Source: Vondammii sp040505895
GTDB taxonomy: Bacteria > Pseudomonadota > Gammaproteobacteria > Chromatiales > Chromatiaceae
DNA length: 64,000 nucleotides
Direction of reading: 5' to 3'
NCBI GenBank assembly: GCA_040505895.1
Contig: JBEVXU010000013.1
Coordinates: 1-64,000 of the forward strand
Positions 1 through 8,325 of the stretch are shown piece after piece. Every line of letters starts with the position of its first letter. Position 1 is the first letter of the stretch. The translations under genes and the position numbers were made by a program. The notes under the pieces are model-generated. The model saw only the letters and a list, made by a program, of their open reading frames with translations, was not told the origin of the DNA and made no database searches.

Positions 1-724
1 TACCATTGTAGCCCTGCAGGGTACCCTTGCTGGTGGTCATCTTGCAGGATTCGTTGTCGGTGATGTTACTCTTCACTTCCTTTGGTCTTTTGCCTTGGCC
101 CATCCTTGGGCTGGCTGACTTTAAAAAGTTGTCTATCTTGTCAAAGGCCTTATTGAGGGTTTCTATCGCCTGTTCTGATCTTTTACGCTTCTCCTCATCA
201 TGGGCCTCCGATTTATCGGTGCGCTTGTGCTCCTGGAGGTGGTGGGTGATCTGCCGTTTGATCTTATCCCGTTTCTTTTCCAGTTCCTTGAGGGTTCCCG
301 ACCACTCCTTGGAGGCATCGGAGGACATCTTGCAGCCGTCGATGGCAAAGAGTTCCTTGCCCAGCAATCCTTCCTGGTCACAGATCAGTACGATCTGTTC
401 AAACATTGCCTCGATCTCTTCCGGGTGTTCACTGACAAAGGCTGCGATGGTGGTGAAATGGGGAACGGTATCGCAGGATAGCGCCTTGAAGATGATGTTG
501 TTTTCACAGCACCACTGGATTTCCCGGCTGGATTTAATGCCCTTGGAGTAGGCAAAGAGAATGATCTTGAGAAGGATCGCCGGATCGTAGGCAGAGCGGC
601 CGACACCGTCATTTTTGTAGTGCTTGTAGAAAACCGAAAGATCGAGCTTATTTTCCACCAGATGATGGAGGGCATATTCAAAGGTACCAGGCTGTAGCTG
701 GTCCTTGAAATTAATTACGACCAT
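1..724 (-). CDS. IS1182-family transposase, partial (N-terminal part)
   Basis: This is a DDE transposase of an IS1182-type insertion sequence, read on the minus strand from ATG at 724 and running off the left edge after about 241 codons. The N-terminal half matches the IS1182 layout: a first segment with LDLSVFYKHYKNDGVGRSAYDP, then LLKIILFAYSKGIKSSREI, then HFTTIAAFVSEHPE, followed by IDGCKMSSDASKEWSG, where the first catalytic Asp lies. A charged, coiled segment (KELEKKRDKIKRQI) follows, and then NITDNESCKM, the likely region of the second Asp. The final Glu region is outside the window. The frame is open with no stop, so the gene may be intact. It lies just outside the island end at 996. 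The family assignment is from recognised motifs; the IS ends were not identified. Confidence 0.85.
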   Translation of the reverse strand, partial: MVVINFKDQLQPGTFEYALHHLVENKLDLSVFYKHYKNDGVGRSAYDPAILLKIILFAYSKGIKSSREIQWCCENNIIFKALSCDTVPHFTTIAAFVSEHPEEIEAMFEQIVLICDQEGLLGKELFAIDGCKMSSDASKEWSGTLKELEKKRDKIKRQITHHLQEHKRTDKSEAHDEEKRKRSEQAIETLNKAFDKIDNFLKSASPRMGQGKRPKEVKSNITDNESCKMTTSKGTLQGYNG

Positions 725-907
725 CGCAGACTGATCATAATTATTGAGTAGATCGCGCTGCAAGTCGAGAGCGATCTCAGAAAAGGTGCCAATTGACTGC
801 GTGTCTGCAGGGCGATGGCATTTGTCTGAAATTGCTGGAGTAGGGCTAAGAGTGCCTCACGCAGGGTGTCGACAGGTCTTCTTTTCGAGGACACAAAATG
901 TTGTCCA

Positions 908-949
908 AATGTTGCCCAAACCATGCCCAATGTAGCCCAAATCATGCCC
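908..949. repeat. Two tandem 21-bp repeats with GCCCAA boxes
   Basis: Two adjacent 21-bp copies (908-928 and 929-949) differ at only two positions. Each holds two GCCC boxes about 11 bp apart. A further GTCCAA box precedes them, and GCCCATCCTTGGGC follows at 946-959. The same 14-mer occurs inside the transposase gene at 98-111. One-turn phasing on the 5' side of the transposase suggests a protein-binding region of the IS, but this is inference. Confidence 0.6.
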
Positions 950-995
950 ATCCTTGGGCGGTACTAATTTCTAACACATTGATATCATTGAATAA

Positions 996-1011
996 ATTGG
1001 TGGAGGCGGCG
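996..1011. repeat. attL, left attachment repeat of the ssrA island
   Basis: Sixteen bases identical to the 3' terminus of ssrA at 19665-19680. Only the terminal stretch is duplicated; the flanking bases differ at once (ACTACC here, GGAATC at ssrA). This marks it as a recombination crossover copy and not a second tmRNA gene. Confidence 0.85.
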
Positions 1012-1074
1012 ACTACCGAAAACAAACTACAAGTAATTGATAAATAGATTAATATAGAGTTCGTATTAGTACGG

Positions 1075-1094
1075 TTGCCCCCATAGTTGCCCCC
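1075..1094 (+). promoter_or_regulatory. Left arm-type sites (2 x TTGCCCCC)
   Basis: Two direct copies of TTGCCCCC at 1075-1082 and 1087-1094, 12 bp apart and about 65 bp inside attL. The same octamer occurs at the opposite end beside the integrase (19545-19552) and, inverted, at 19504-19511. Recurrence at both ends of an integrative element is what is expected of arm-type binding sites for its integrase. The assignment is inference from position and sequence. Confidence 0.55.
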
Positions 1095-1329
1095 GCCTGT
1101 TGGATGTCTGTAGATTCCATTGAAATAAATTGCAGCAATTCTGAAGAGACCTTACAGGCACTATCTAAACACAAATGCCCGAGTTTGTGACAAAGCCAAA
1201 CTTTTACCAAACAAGACAAATTTCCCGGATTCAGCTGATAGCTGACATTTCAAGGCCAATTAAAATCCTTAAGATCTCGTGCTGAAAAGTGGAACGTCGA
1301 ATCGACGTCTTTTCATGTAGGGGATCGTT

Positions 1330-1422
1330 ATGACACGAATACTCCTTATTATAGTAGTGTTTACTTGCCAAGGCTTAGCGTGTCTAGGGCTTGGCTTCGC
1401 TATCCGACCACATAAGAGGTAG
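1330..1422 (+). CDS. Possible 30-aa hydrophobic peptide
   Basis: ATG at 1330 opens 30 codons (begins MTRILLIIVVFTCQGLACLG, ends in a basic tail). It reads as a single membrane helix with two Cys, resembling a tiny membrane peptide or a lipoprotein-like leader. A weak purine-rich stretch (AGGGGAT) precedes it. There is no similarity that I recognise; it could be chance. It sits just upstream of the nitrilase/SMC module. Confidence 0.2.
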   Translation: MTRILLIIVVFTCQGLACLGLGFAIRPHKR

Positions 1423-1523
1423 TATGTTTAGAAGCCTGAACACACAGCTTCGAGGATATTAATCGGCAGAATGGAATCTCTAATAGCATTGAGCGCACGA
1501 AGCTTGCCGGGTATCACTACGAC

Positions 1524-3260
1524 ATGAACATCAAGCCAATCCGCGATTTATTGAATGAAAACGGCCTTGAGTATCCGAATCTCGCAGTACTCCAACCTAC
1601 GGAAGCCCTCTATACAGCCCTGCTGGTCCAGCCAGAGGCGCACATTCAAGTACGTAATGAGTTCATTCGAAATACCGACCGAGCAAGTGCGCATGCCATG
1701 TTCGATGCAATTACGAGGGAAGCATATGTACAGTCCGTAGAATTGTTGGTTACTCCTGAGTATAGCTTCCCTTGGGAAACGATTGAGGCTTTACTTCAAG
1801 ACGGCATAGCTCCAGAAATAGGCCAATTGTGGGTTCTGGGCAGCGAGAGTCTATCCGTTGCAGAGTTACCAGCCCTGAAGGACCGATTCTCTCAGTGGGC
1901 TAATGTTTTATATGAGCAGCTGCCACCTGGACAACCTGTCACAGCACATTACCTAAACCCACTTATTTACCTTTTTCGTACCGAAGCATTAGACTCACAT
2001 GAACCGCGTCTGGTCATGGTTGTTCAATTCAAGACAACTCCATCTGGTGACCCTCGAAACACTGAGGCAACGTACATGGCTAGAGGTAATGATGTGTACT
2101 TATTTGAGCGGGGTAACGAGGTTCGCCTGATAACTATCATCTGCTCTGATGCTTTTGCGTTCACGAATGAGGTTGATGCGAATTACGAGAACCTGTTGCT
2201 CTTGCACCTGCAGTTCAATGAAAACCCACGATCTGAACCCTTTATGCGATATCGGCGACGTCTATATGATTTCGATAGTGACCAAACTGAGGTAATCTGC
2301 TTGAATTGGGCGGAGAAGTTTAGCTATGATTTGGAGGATGGCTCGCCCGCTACAACCAAGCACAATATCAGCGCATCTGCTTGGCACTCTAAGTCGAGAA
2401 AATTCGCTACTGATGACGCACGCGTCGAACACAACCATAGATTCGGTTTGTATTACACGCGCGACGTTGAGCAGCATCGGCACATGCTGCACTTTAGCTA
2501 TAAGCCTGCAGCTTTTCTTCTGCAAGCAACGAAAGCTCGGCACTATGCTGTCGAAGCGGCGAGGTCGAGGCGGCGAGGCCCTGAATCGACACGCATCTAC
2601 CACTGGGACAGCTCTACTGACACATGGGAAGATGCTAAGTACCCAATTGATGATGGATTTGTAGCGATGACCGCTATTTATGGTAGTTCGGCCACTTTAC
2701 TTGATAGCATCCATGCAGTAAGCCCTTTAGCGGTAGAGCGTATTTCGTGTATAGCAAGCGGCGACTTCGGCCCAATGCCCGACTGGTATGCTGCTTATCA
2801 GCTTCCTACGGCACGCATGGAGCGCCGAACTGAGGTCGTGCGAAGAATTACGGTCACACAAGATCCAGAAGGAAGGTCATTCCGCGACCAGCGGATACGA
2901 ACCATTAAAACTCTTGCCAGTATCCCAGCCACAGATCTGCCATTGCCATCGCGCCTAGAAGACTTGAAAAATGGATACCATTTTGAATGGGACCCTGATG
3001 CTCCTAACTGTAATGTTATTTCAAATACTAATAGTCAGAGAGCGACACTAATATATGCTGGCGAGGATGTTTTGTTCGACGACTTGATGGCACTTCATGC
3101 TAGGGCAAATTCAGTAGTTGCTAATAGTGAAAATAGGGATTTCGTGTGTCTGCTTTATAGAGAGGGTCATGACATAAAACGTTATGACCCACCGCTGACG
3201 AGGTCGATTATGCAATCCAGTACTTACACCGGCAAAGACTTTACGGAGCCTGGCCAGTGA
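1524..3260 (+). CDS. Nitrilase-fold (carbon-nitrogen hydrolase-like) protein, putative defence effector
   Basis: A 578-residue protein whose first 220 residues resemble the carbon-nitrogen hydrolase (nitrilase) fold. The Glu-Lys-Cys triad can be placed at E79 (LLVTPEYSFP), K170 (VVQFKTTP) and C207 (ITIICSDAF), in the usual order and spacing. The remaining 350 residues are not recognised. Nitrilase-superfamily enzymes cleave amides or nitriles; the substrate here is unknown. The gene overlaps the next one (SMC-like ATPase) by four bases (GTGA), so the two are translationally coupled and probably act together. In bacterial defence loci nitrilase-like domains occur as effectors, for example fused to reverse transcriptases (DRT type 1). 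SMC ATPases pair with hydrolase effectors in Lamassu-type systems. The start has a weak ribosome-binding site. The fold is well supported by motifs; the role is inferred. Confidence 0.65.
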   Translation: MNIKPIRDLLNENGLEYPNLAVLQPTEALYTALLVQPEAHIQVRNEFIRNTDRASAHAMFDAITREAYVQSVELLVTPEYSFPWETIEALLQDGIAPEIGQLWVLGSESLSVAELPALKDRFSQWANVLYEQLPPGQPVTAHYLNPLIYLFRTEALDSHEPRLVMVVQFKTTPSGDPRNTEATYMARGNDVYLFERGNEVRLITIICSDAFAFTNEVDANYENLLLLHLQFNENPRSEPFMRYRRRLYDFDSDQTEVICLNWAEKFSYDLEDGSPATTKHNISASAWHSKSRKFATDDARVEHNHRFGLYYTRDVEQHRHMLHFSYKPAAFLLQATKARHYAVEAARSRRRGPESTRIYHWDSSTDTWEDAKYPIDDGFVAMTAIYGSSATLLDSIHAVSPLAVERISCIASGDFGPMPDWYAAYQLPTARMERRTEVVRRITVTQDPEGRSFRDQRIRTIKTLASIPATDLPLPSRLEDLKNGYHFEWDPDAPNCNVISNTNSQRATLIYAGEDVLFDDLMALHARANSVVANSENRDFVCLLYREGHDIKRYDPPLTRSIMQSSTYTGKDFTEPGQ

Positions 3261-4327
3261 TTTCTACGGATGCAGTAGGTGCCCAGATCGGCGGACGACT
3301 ATCGAACGTCAAGCCCGTCATTCCTGGTGTCCTACGCGGAGAGCGAACTGACGCCGAAGGGCACCCTTATGCGATCTATTACTTTGTGCGCTCAAATGAC
3401 CTGAAGGATTGGGCCGATCATCTGGAACAGCGGCAGGATGAGATCATCGGGCCGAGCTACTTCGAGACATCTGGTGATTTGCGATGGAATCACTATCTCT
3501 ATCTTCTAACCAGCAAGGAAGCCGCGCTAGGCGACACCTACCATGACATTAAGAGGGTCATTGAGGGAGATAGAAGCTACGCGAGGAAGTTTGTTCTGAC
3601 TGAGGAAGAACTACCTGAGGCTCTCAAGTCTCTTGATCCGTCAATAGTTGATCAACAACGGCTTGCGGAGCCCGACGTTGTTGGGCAATGGTCACAGCGC
3701 CTCTTGCAAGCACAGCTTGGCGTTGTACTTGATCAACATTCTGTGGCCGAGACGGTTAGGAAAATTTCGAAAGGATCGCCTGATCAGTCGACGTTCAAGC
3801 CAGGCCGAGAACGCACGCCACGGACACTACAGCCACTCGCAACAAAATTCCTCGACTCCGTCGAACTCGTTCATTTTCGTGAATGGCCTGGCGTCTGCCG
3901 AGTGTTCGAAACTTTAGGTACGGTAAACCTTATTGTCGGCAGCAATGGCAGTGGGAAGACAACACTACTCGAAGCCATTGAATATTTGTACTGCCAGGAG
4001 AACGCGCGGTCATCTTCTCCACGGGCAGCTCACGTCAAAGCGAAGCTGAAAGACATGACTATCAGGCAAGAGACCCGATCAAGTGCCAAGACTGCTGAAG
4101 CCAAACAACGCAACCTGGATTGGTACGGTCAAAGAGATCTCAGGGGAAGCACCCTACCAAATAGCTTTGCGCGGTTTAATTTCTTGTCTACTGATGAAGC
4201 CGCGATGCTCGGTCGGAAGAATGCTAAAGTCTCATTTGAGGATATGCTCTCTCAACTGGTAGCGGGACCGCAGGCAGCCGAACTTTGGGACCATATATCA
4301 CGTCTAGGGAAGCCACTTGAGGCGTAG
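3257..4327 (+). pseudogene. SMC/Rad50-like ATPase, 5' part (ends at in-frame amber codon)
   Basis: The first 356 codons of a gene whose frame continues unbroken after a single TAG (4325-4327) to 6352. Residues 1-200 form an unrecognised N-terminal domain. Residues 221-240 hold the ABC/SMC Walker A loop (VGSNGSGKTTLLEAIEYLY), with the Q-loop region beyond. On its own this fragment lacks the coiled coil, zinc hook, signature motif and Walker B, so it should not be an active ATPase. The start overlaps the nitrilase-like gene by four bases. CAG or GAG to TAG is a single-base change; sequencing error, recent inactivation or suppressed readthrough are all possible. Taken with the 3' part, the intact product would be about 1031 residues. 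Confidence 0.75.
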
Positions 4328-6352
4328 TATTCGCGCCTTCAGGCGACTATCGAAGACGCAAGACAAAGAAAGATAACGCTTGAAGCACACATAAAAACTT
4401 TAGCTGAAATTCCTCGCGTATCTGATTCTGACCTCTCCGCGCTCACCGAGGACCTTTCTCGACTTGGATGGAAAACCACTGTCTCAAAAGAGAGTGTAGC
4501 GAGCGAAGCCGTTCCGGCCTTGACGCGCGCGTCGTCACTTGCACGCGAGTTGATGGTTGTGAGGCTTGGCATGGTATACCTTTCGCGCGATGCAATTGTT
4601 GAAGAGCGCAACGCCGCAGATACTAAGTTGTTGGAAATTGAGAAAAACCTAAAGCTCCTTTCGGAGATTGAAATTAAGGTGAGCCGGGGCAATGTTGCCA
4701 AGCAGGGACTTCAGAACGCGATTCAGAACATTGACGCAATCAAGGTTGCGCAGCAATTGAATGCCTTTACATTTGTGTTAGAACTCGACAACCTCCAACG
4801 GCGGCTCAGTGAGCTTCGCCCTATTGTTGGAGGAGAAGAGCTCCCTAACGAGGTCCCAGTTTGGATGCAGGAGCTGAAAGAGCCCCTTATTGATGCCGTG
4901 GCATCAATAAGGCAACAGTCCGAAATGTTCGCTGCACAAAAGGCTGATCTAGAGAACCGCCTTACGTCTCTTCGGGAGACCCAGAGCATCACAACTTCAA
5001 TGCTTGTGGAAATCCGAGTTTTAGCAAAACAGTTGCTGTTGCACAGTCCGGATCATACGGACTGTCCTGTTTGCTCAACCGTGTTCGAGGTTGGCGAGCT
5101 TCAACGGCGTCTGGAGCAGGTGGTATCGCAGACTTCGCGGGATCAAACAGCTCCCGTCCTCGATGAATTAATGGTTGCTCATGAGCGGCTCTCACTTGCT
5201 GAGTCTAAACATCGCATATTGCACGACCTTGTGGCTTACGCGAAACGACGTGGTCTGGAGCAATTGAGTGCCTTCCCACAGTACGTTCTTTTGGATTACC
5301 AACACCGGCGTGAGAGCTTGGGCCGTCTTCAGGACCGGCATGCGGATACAACTCTGCATATATCAGGATTAGCTACATCGGGCCTTAATTTCGAATCGAT
5401 CAACGCCTTGCGTCAATCGGCTAGCAGTATGGGCATAGATGTCATGCGCCAGGAAGCATTAGACGAAGAATTGGCTCGTAAGTCAGACGGGCTCACGGAG
5501 ATGGACACCGTACTTGACCAACATGCTGAGGATCGGCGAAGCTTGACGTCGAAGATCTGCATGGCCATCCGCGGAGTCGAAGCGGTTACAGAGCCAATCG
5601 ATGATATCGTGAAGGCGTTCCGTAACCGACGCACGCAGCTGCACAGCGCGTTCATGCTGATCAATGAACTACAACAGTTTCTCACGCTTGAGAGTGATGC
5701 TGACGCTTCCTCAATTGCACCTTTACTTGATAGCGCCAAGGCATCTGCGGAACGCTTTGCCAAGGCCCTTGAGAGCGAAAGTACCTCGCGGGCCAATGAA
5801 GTCACTGCGAAAGAGCAGTTGGAGAAAATCGAGAAGCGAATCGTGGACCATCAGGCTGCCGAAAAGAGGGTTCAACAAGCTATCGGCGTACTATTAGCTC
5901 TTGAAAAGGAAGACTCTCTAATTGCCGCAACAGATGCTGAGCTGGTCAGTGTGCAAACAGAGACTGATGAAATATTTCGGAGAATCCATTCACCCCGTGA
6001 GTACGGTGTGAGACGGGATGCCAAAGCGCCCCTGTATAGACTGGATAAACCCAGTCAGGCCATAACGCTCCGCGAGGTGAGCACAGGGCAACGCGCTGCA
6101 TTCGTCCTCTCCGTTTTCTTGGCTATGAATGCGAAGCTTCAGACGGCACCTCCAGTTCTCCTATTCGATGATCCTGTGGCTCATATTGATGATTTCAATT
6201 CACTCTCATTCCTAGACCACTTGCGAGATATTGCGCTCGAAGGTAGGCGACAGATTTTCTATGCTACTGCAGATAGTCGATTGGCAGGACTCTTCGAACA
6301 CAAATTTTCTTTCATGGGTGACAAGTTCAAGCGCTTTAACTTAGTTCGCTAG
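4328..6352 (+). pseudogene. SMC/Rad50-like ATPase, 3' part (zinc hook and ABC head)
   Basis: The same reading frame as the upstream 5' part; the first possible start after the amber codon is TTG at 4520. It encodes long coiled coils, a Rad50-type zinc-hook motif DCPVCSTVF (C603 and C606 counted from 3257), a second coiled coil, and then the C-terminal ABC head. The head has a signature-like segment LREVSTGQRAAFVLS, Walker B PVLLFDDPVAHID and a D-loop/H-loop region ending near FYATADSRLAG. These parts complement the Walker A half before the stop. In intact relatives the head dimerises on ATP and the hook joins arms to sense or act on DNA. No independent ribosome-binding site was found, so this half is probably not made alone unless TAG is read through. 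Confidence 0.75.
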
Positions 6353-6398
6353 TTGAACTGAATTGCAGCGTTGCAGACGTGTGCCACCGTGTGTCTTT

Positions 6399-7493
6399 CT
6401 ACCTATGATCGGCCATTTTTCGGAATACTGCGTCTGCAATTTCCTCTGCGGTGGATTGTGGCAAACGATGCTGTAAAGACAAACCCTGGACAATTTCACC
6501 CTGACGCCGGTTTGAGACAGCGCCGTAGCTATAGAACGTGGTTAATACCCCCTCATGGCCCAAATTTTGGCTCCATGCCTTGAAGTCTTCTGGAGTCTGG
6601 CAGACGGTTTCGCCTAGCTGGACGAGCGTGTTTCTAAAGCTATGCGGGTTGAAGTAAGGCAGGCCAGCATTGCTGAACGCATTACGAAAAATTGTGCGAA
6701 TTGGCGTGCCGCTGCTCCAATGTTTCCGTTCTAGCCCAGCCGCCTCAAACCGGCGCGTGTCACCCAGCGCCACATGCGTGGCTGGAAACAATGGATCGTC
6801 GTTGCCCCAAAGCTTCTCCTCACGCAAAAAAGTCACCCAGTCTGAGATGATTTGCCGGATTTCATTTCCCACAGGAAAGAAAAAAGTCGTGAAGGTCTTG
6901 CTGAATTTCGTCCGAACCTCACGGGCATCCTGGAACACGCTGTCCGTCGAGAGATCAACATGCTTCAGCTTCATTGAGGCAATGGCGCTATCCCGTGCCC
7001 CGGTCAGAAGCGTGAAAGCGATAAGAGCACGGTTCCGCAGTTCGATCTCGGAGACGTCGGGCATCACTTTGATGACGTGCTTAACCTGTTCCAACGTAGG
7101 TACAGGCTTTTCCCGTCGAGCCGTTGCTATGCGCGTGTCCTTCTCTGACAGATTGAAATACTCTGCATCCGAATACTGGAGACGGGATTTGTAGCCTGGT
7201 TGCCCGGCAAGCCATTGAAAGAATCGTTTCAGGTGCGCAAGTGTTGCATTCAAAGTCGCTTTGCTCAGTTTCTTCCCGGACTGCCGGCCTTTTTGTTCGG
7301 CGAGGTACTTCTTGAATGCAACCGCCTGTTGGAAGTGGAAAGCTTTAAAGTTGCGGTATTTTGTATAGACCTCGAAGCGATTTAATGCCTTGGCGACCGC
7401 GTCAACACTCGATTCGCTTTGGCGCTTCGCCTCCTTCAGGAAGATAAAGTATTGACGCTTGATCCGTTCATTATTAGGGTCGTGTTTTTTCAT
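6399..7493 (-). CDS. Tyrosine recombinase (second integrase, internal to the island)
   Basis: A 364-residue site-specific tyrosine recombinase. Residues 10-110 form a SAM-like core-binding domain. The catalytic domain shows R167 (LLTGARDSAI), H284-x-x-R287 (NPHSFRNTL), H313 (NLGHEG) and a nucleophile at Y321 or Y323 (TFYSYG). It differs clearly from the P4-type integrase at the island's right end. It follows the HTH-zinc ribbon gene by 13 bases on the same strand, so the two form an operon, and it converges on the SMC-like gene. It may mobilise a sub-module of the island or be a leftover from an earlier insertion; no attachment repeats of its own were found nearby. Confidence 0.88.
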   Translation of the reverse strand: MKKHDPNNERIKRQYFIFLKEAKRQSESSVDAVAKALNRFEVYTKYRNFKAFHFQQAVAFKKYLAEQKGRQSGKKLSKATLNATLAHLKRFFQWLAGQPGYKSRLQYSDAEYFNLSEKDTRIATARREKPVPTLEQVKHVIKVMPDVSEIELRNRALIAFTLLTGARDSAIASMKLKHVDLSTDSVFQDAREVRTKFSKTFTTFFFPVGNEIRQIISDWVTFLREEKLWGNDDPLFPATHVALGDTRRFEAAGLERKHWSSGTPIRTIFRNAFSNAGLPYFNPHSFRNTLVQLGETVCQTPEDFKAWSQNLGHEGVLTTFYSYGAVSNRRQGEIVQGLSLQHRLPQSTAEEIADAVFRKMADHR

Positions 7494-7506
7494 GGTCTGA
7501 TGCTTC

Positions 7507-7980
7507 CTATTTCAAGTCACTGTTTTCGGAGAGTTTGGCACTCTCGTTTATGTGTTGCAGTGCTTGCGGCATCGTGATGTCCAATTGACCGCGAACCTGA
7601 TCCAACTTGGCCAGGCTGACACGCCGATAGATCATGGTGTTGCAGTTCGGGCAGATGCCGATCAGATTCCCCTGTGTCTCGGTTAGGCTCTCGTAATCAG
7701 CCATATCACCGGCAGGTGATTTAGGTGCACGGCACCGAACGCAGTAGATTTCTCCAGGTTTACAGATGCATTTATTCTTCACCCGCCTTGCCTGAAGAAA
7801 TTCAAAAAGGTCACGGCCAAGAATTAGCATCGGTCGCCTGTCATCGGTGGTCGGTAATCCTTTCTTGACCCACGTTCGTACAGTGTTTTTATGAATACCG
7901 AACAAGGTAGCGACTTCCTCCGCAGTATAGTTGCGATGAATCTTGGCAAGTCGAGGGTTTGGGCGTCGTTTTCCCATCAC
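7507..7980 (-). CDS. HTH and zinc-ribbon DNA-binding protein
   Basis: A 157-residue protein with an N-terminal MerR/excisionase-like helix-turn-helix (YTAEEVATLFGIHKNTVRTW, about residues 18-37). A Cys-rich segment follows (CICKPGEIYCVRCRAP ... CPNC), consistent with a zinc ribbon, then a helical tail. It is transcribed directly ahead of the internal tyrosine recombinase, so it probably acts as the excisionase/directionality factor or regulator for that enzyme. ATG at 7980 or 7977 could start it. Fold assignment comes from motifs; the partner relationship is from context. Confidence 0.7.
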   Translation of the reverse strand: MMGKRRPNPRLAKIHRNYTAEEVATLFGIHKNTVRTWVKKGLPTTDDRRPMLILGRDLFEFLQARRVKNKCICKPGEIYCVRCRAPKSPAGDMADYESLTETQGNLIGICPNCNTMIYRRVSLAKLDQVRGQLDITMPQALQHINESAKLSENSDLK

Positions 7981-8026
7981 TCAGCCTCATGCCACGTTGC
8001 AGGGCAACAGAATGGAACCACCAGTT

Positions 8027-8224
8027 TCATACAACGGCTTTGCGGCTTGCTTTAATCTGCTTCTCCAGCCAGTCCTGAATTTCGGCATCAATCCAGCCGA
8101 CGGCACGGCCGCCAAGGGATATGGGCTTGGGGAAGCTGCCTTTGGAAATGCGCAGATAAATTGTTGACCGGGATAATCCTGTACGAGTTTTGACGGCGGG
8201 AAGTCTTAGAATTGCAGTAACCAT
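8027..8224 (-). CDS. alpA: AlpA-family phage/island regulator
   Basis: A 65-residue winged-helix protein of the AlpA (prophage CP4-57 regulator) family. It has a DNA-binding helix-turn-helix in VKTRTGLSRSTIYLRISKGSF and the typical PKPISLGGRAVGWIDAEIQDWL C-terminal part. Members act as transcriptional activators of integrase genes or as excisionases in P4-like islands. AGGAG lies nine bases before the ATG. Upstream (8293-8325) are two direct repeats 21 bp apart that could be its operator. The likely target is the P4-type integrase at the right end or the neighbouring recombinase. Confidence 0.85.
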   Translation of the reverse strand: MVTAILRLPAVKTRTGLSRSTIYLRISKGSFPKPISLGGRAVGWIDAEIQDWLEKQIKASRKAVV

Positions 8225-8292
8225 TTTCGAGTCTCCTGAGGACTTATTGGAAAATAGTTACGTATTATTAAGGCAAGGCCAGCATTTACATT

Positions 8293-8325
8293 GCAATTGC
8301 GGAGGCCAAAACCGCAATTGCGGAG
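8293..8325. promoter_or_regulatory. Paired GCAATTGCGGAG direct repeats upstream of alpA
   Basis: GCAATTGCGGAG occurs at 8293-8304 and 8314-8325, start to start 21 bp (two helical turns). The second copy is centred on the perfect palindrome CCGCAATTGCGG (8312-8323). The pair lies about 70-100 bp before the alpA start, immediately after the stop of the upstream coiled-coil gene. This looks like a cooperative operator; the binding protein is unknown, AlpA itself being one candidate. Confidence 0.5.

Larger units (their letters stand above)
1012..1523. other. Non-coding left end of the island
   Basis: About 510 bases without a convincing gene. It contains the left arm-type sites (1075-1094), a perfect inverted repeat ACGTCGA-A-TCGACGT at 1294-1308 followed by a short T run, and a possible 30-codon hydrophobic ORF at 1330-1422. 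Presumably it also holds the promoter of the nitrilase-like gene, but no convincing -35/-10 pair was identified. Confidence 0.6.

Noticed and set aside
715..951. 78-codon minus-strand frame just upstream of the IS1182 transposase
   Set aside because: Its start is only the translated 21-bp tandem repeat and the remainder overlaps the transposase start in another frame; no family resemblance.
1471..1527. 18-codon leader ORF ending on the nitrilase-like start (ATGA)
   Set aside because: Overlap geometry is suggestive but the ribosome-binding site is about 15 bases away; too weak to annotate.
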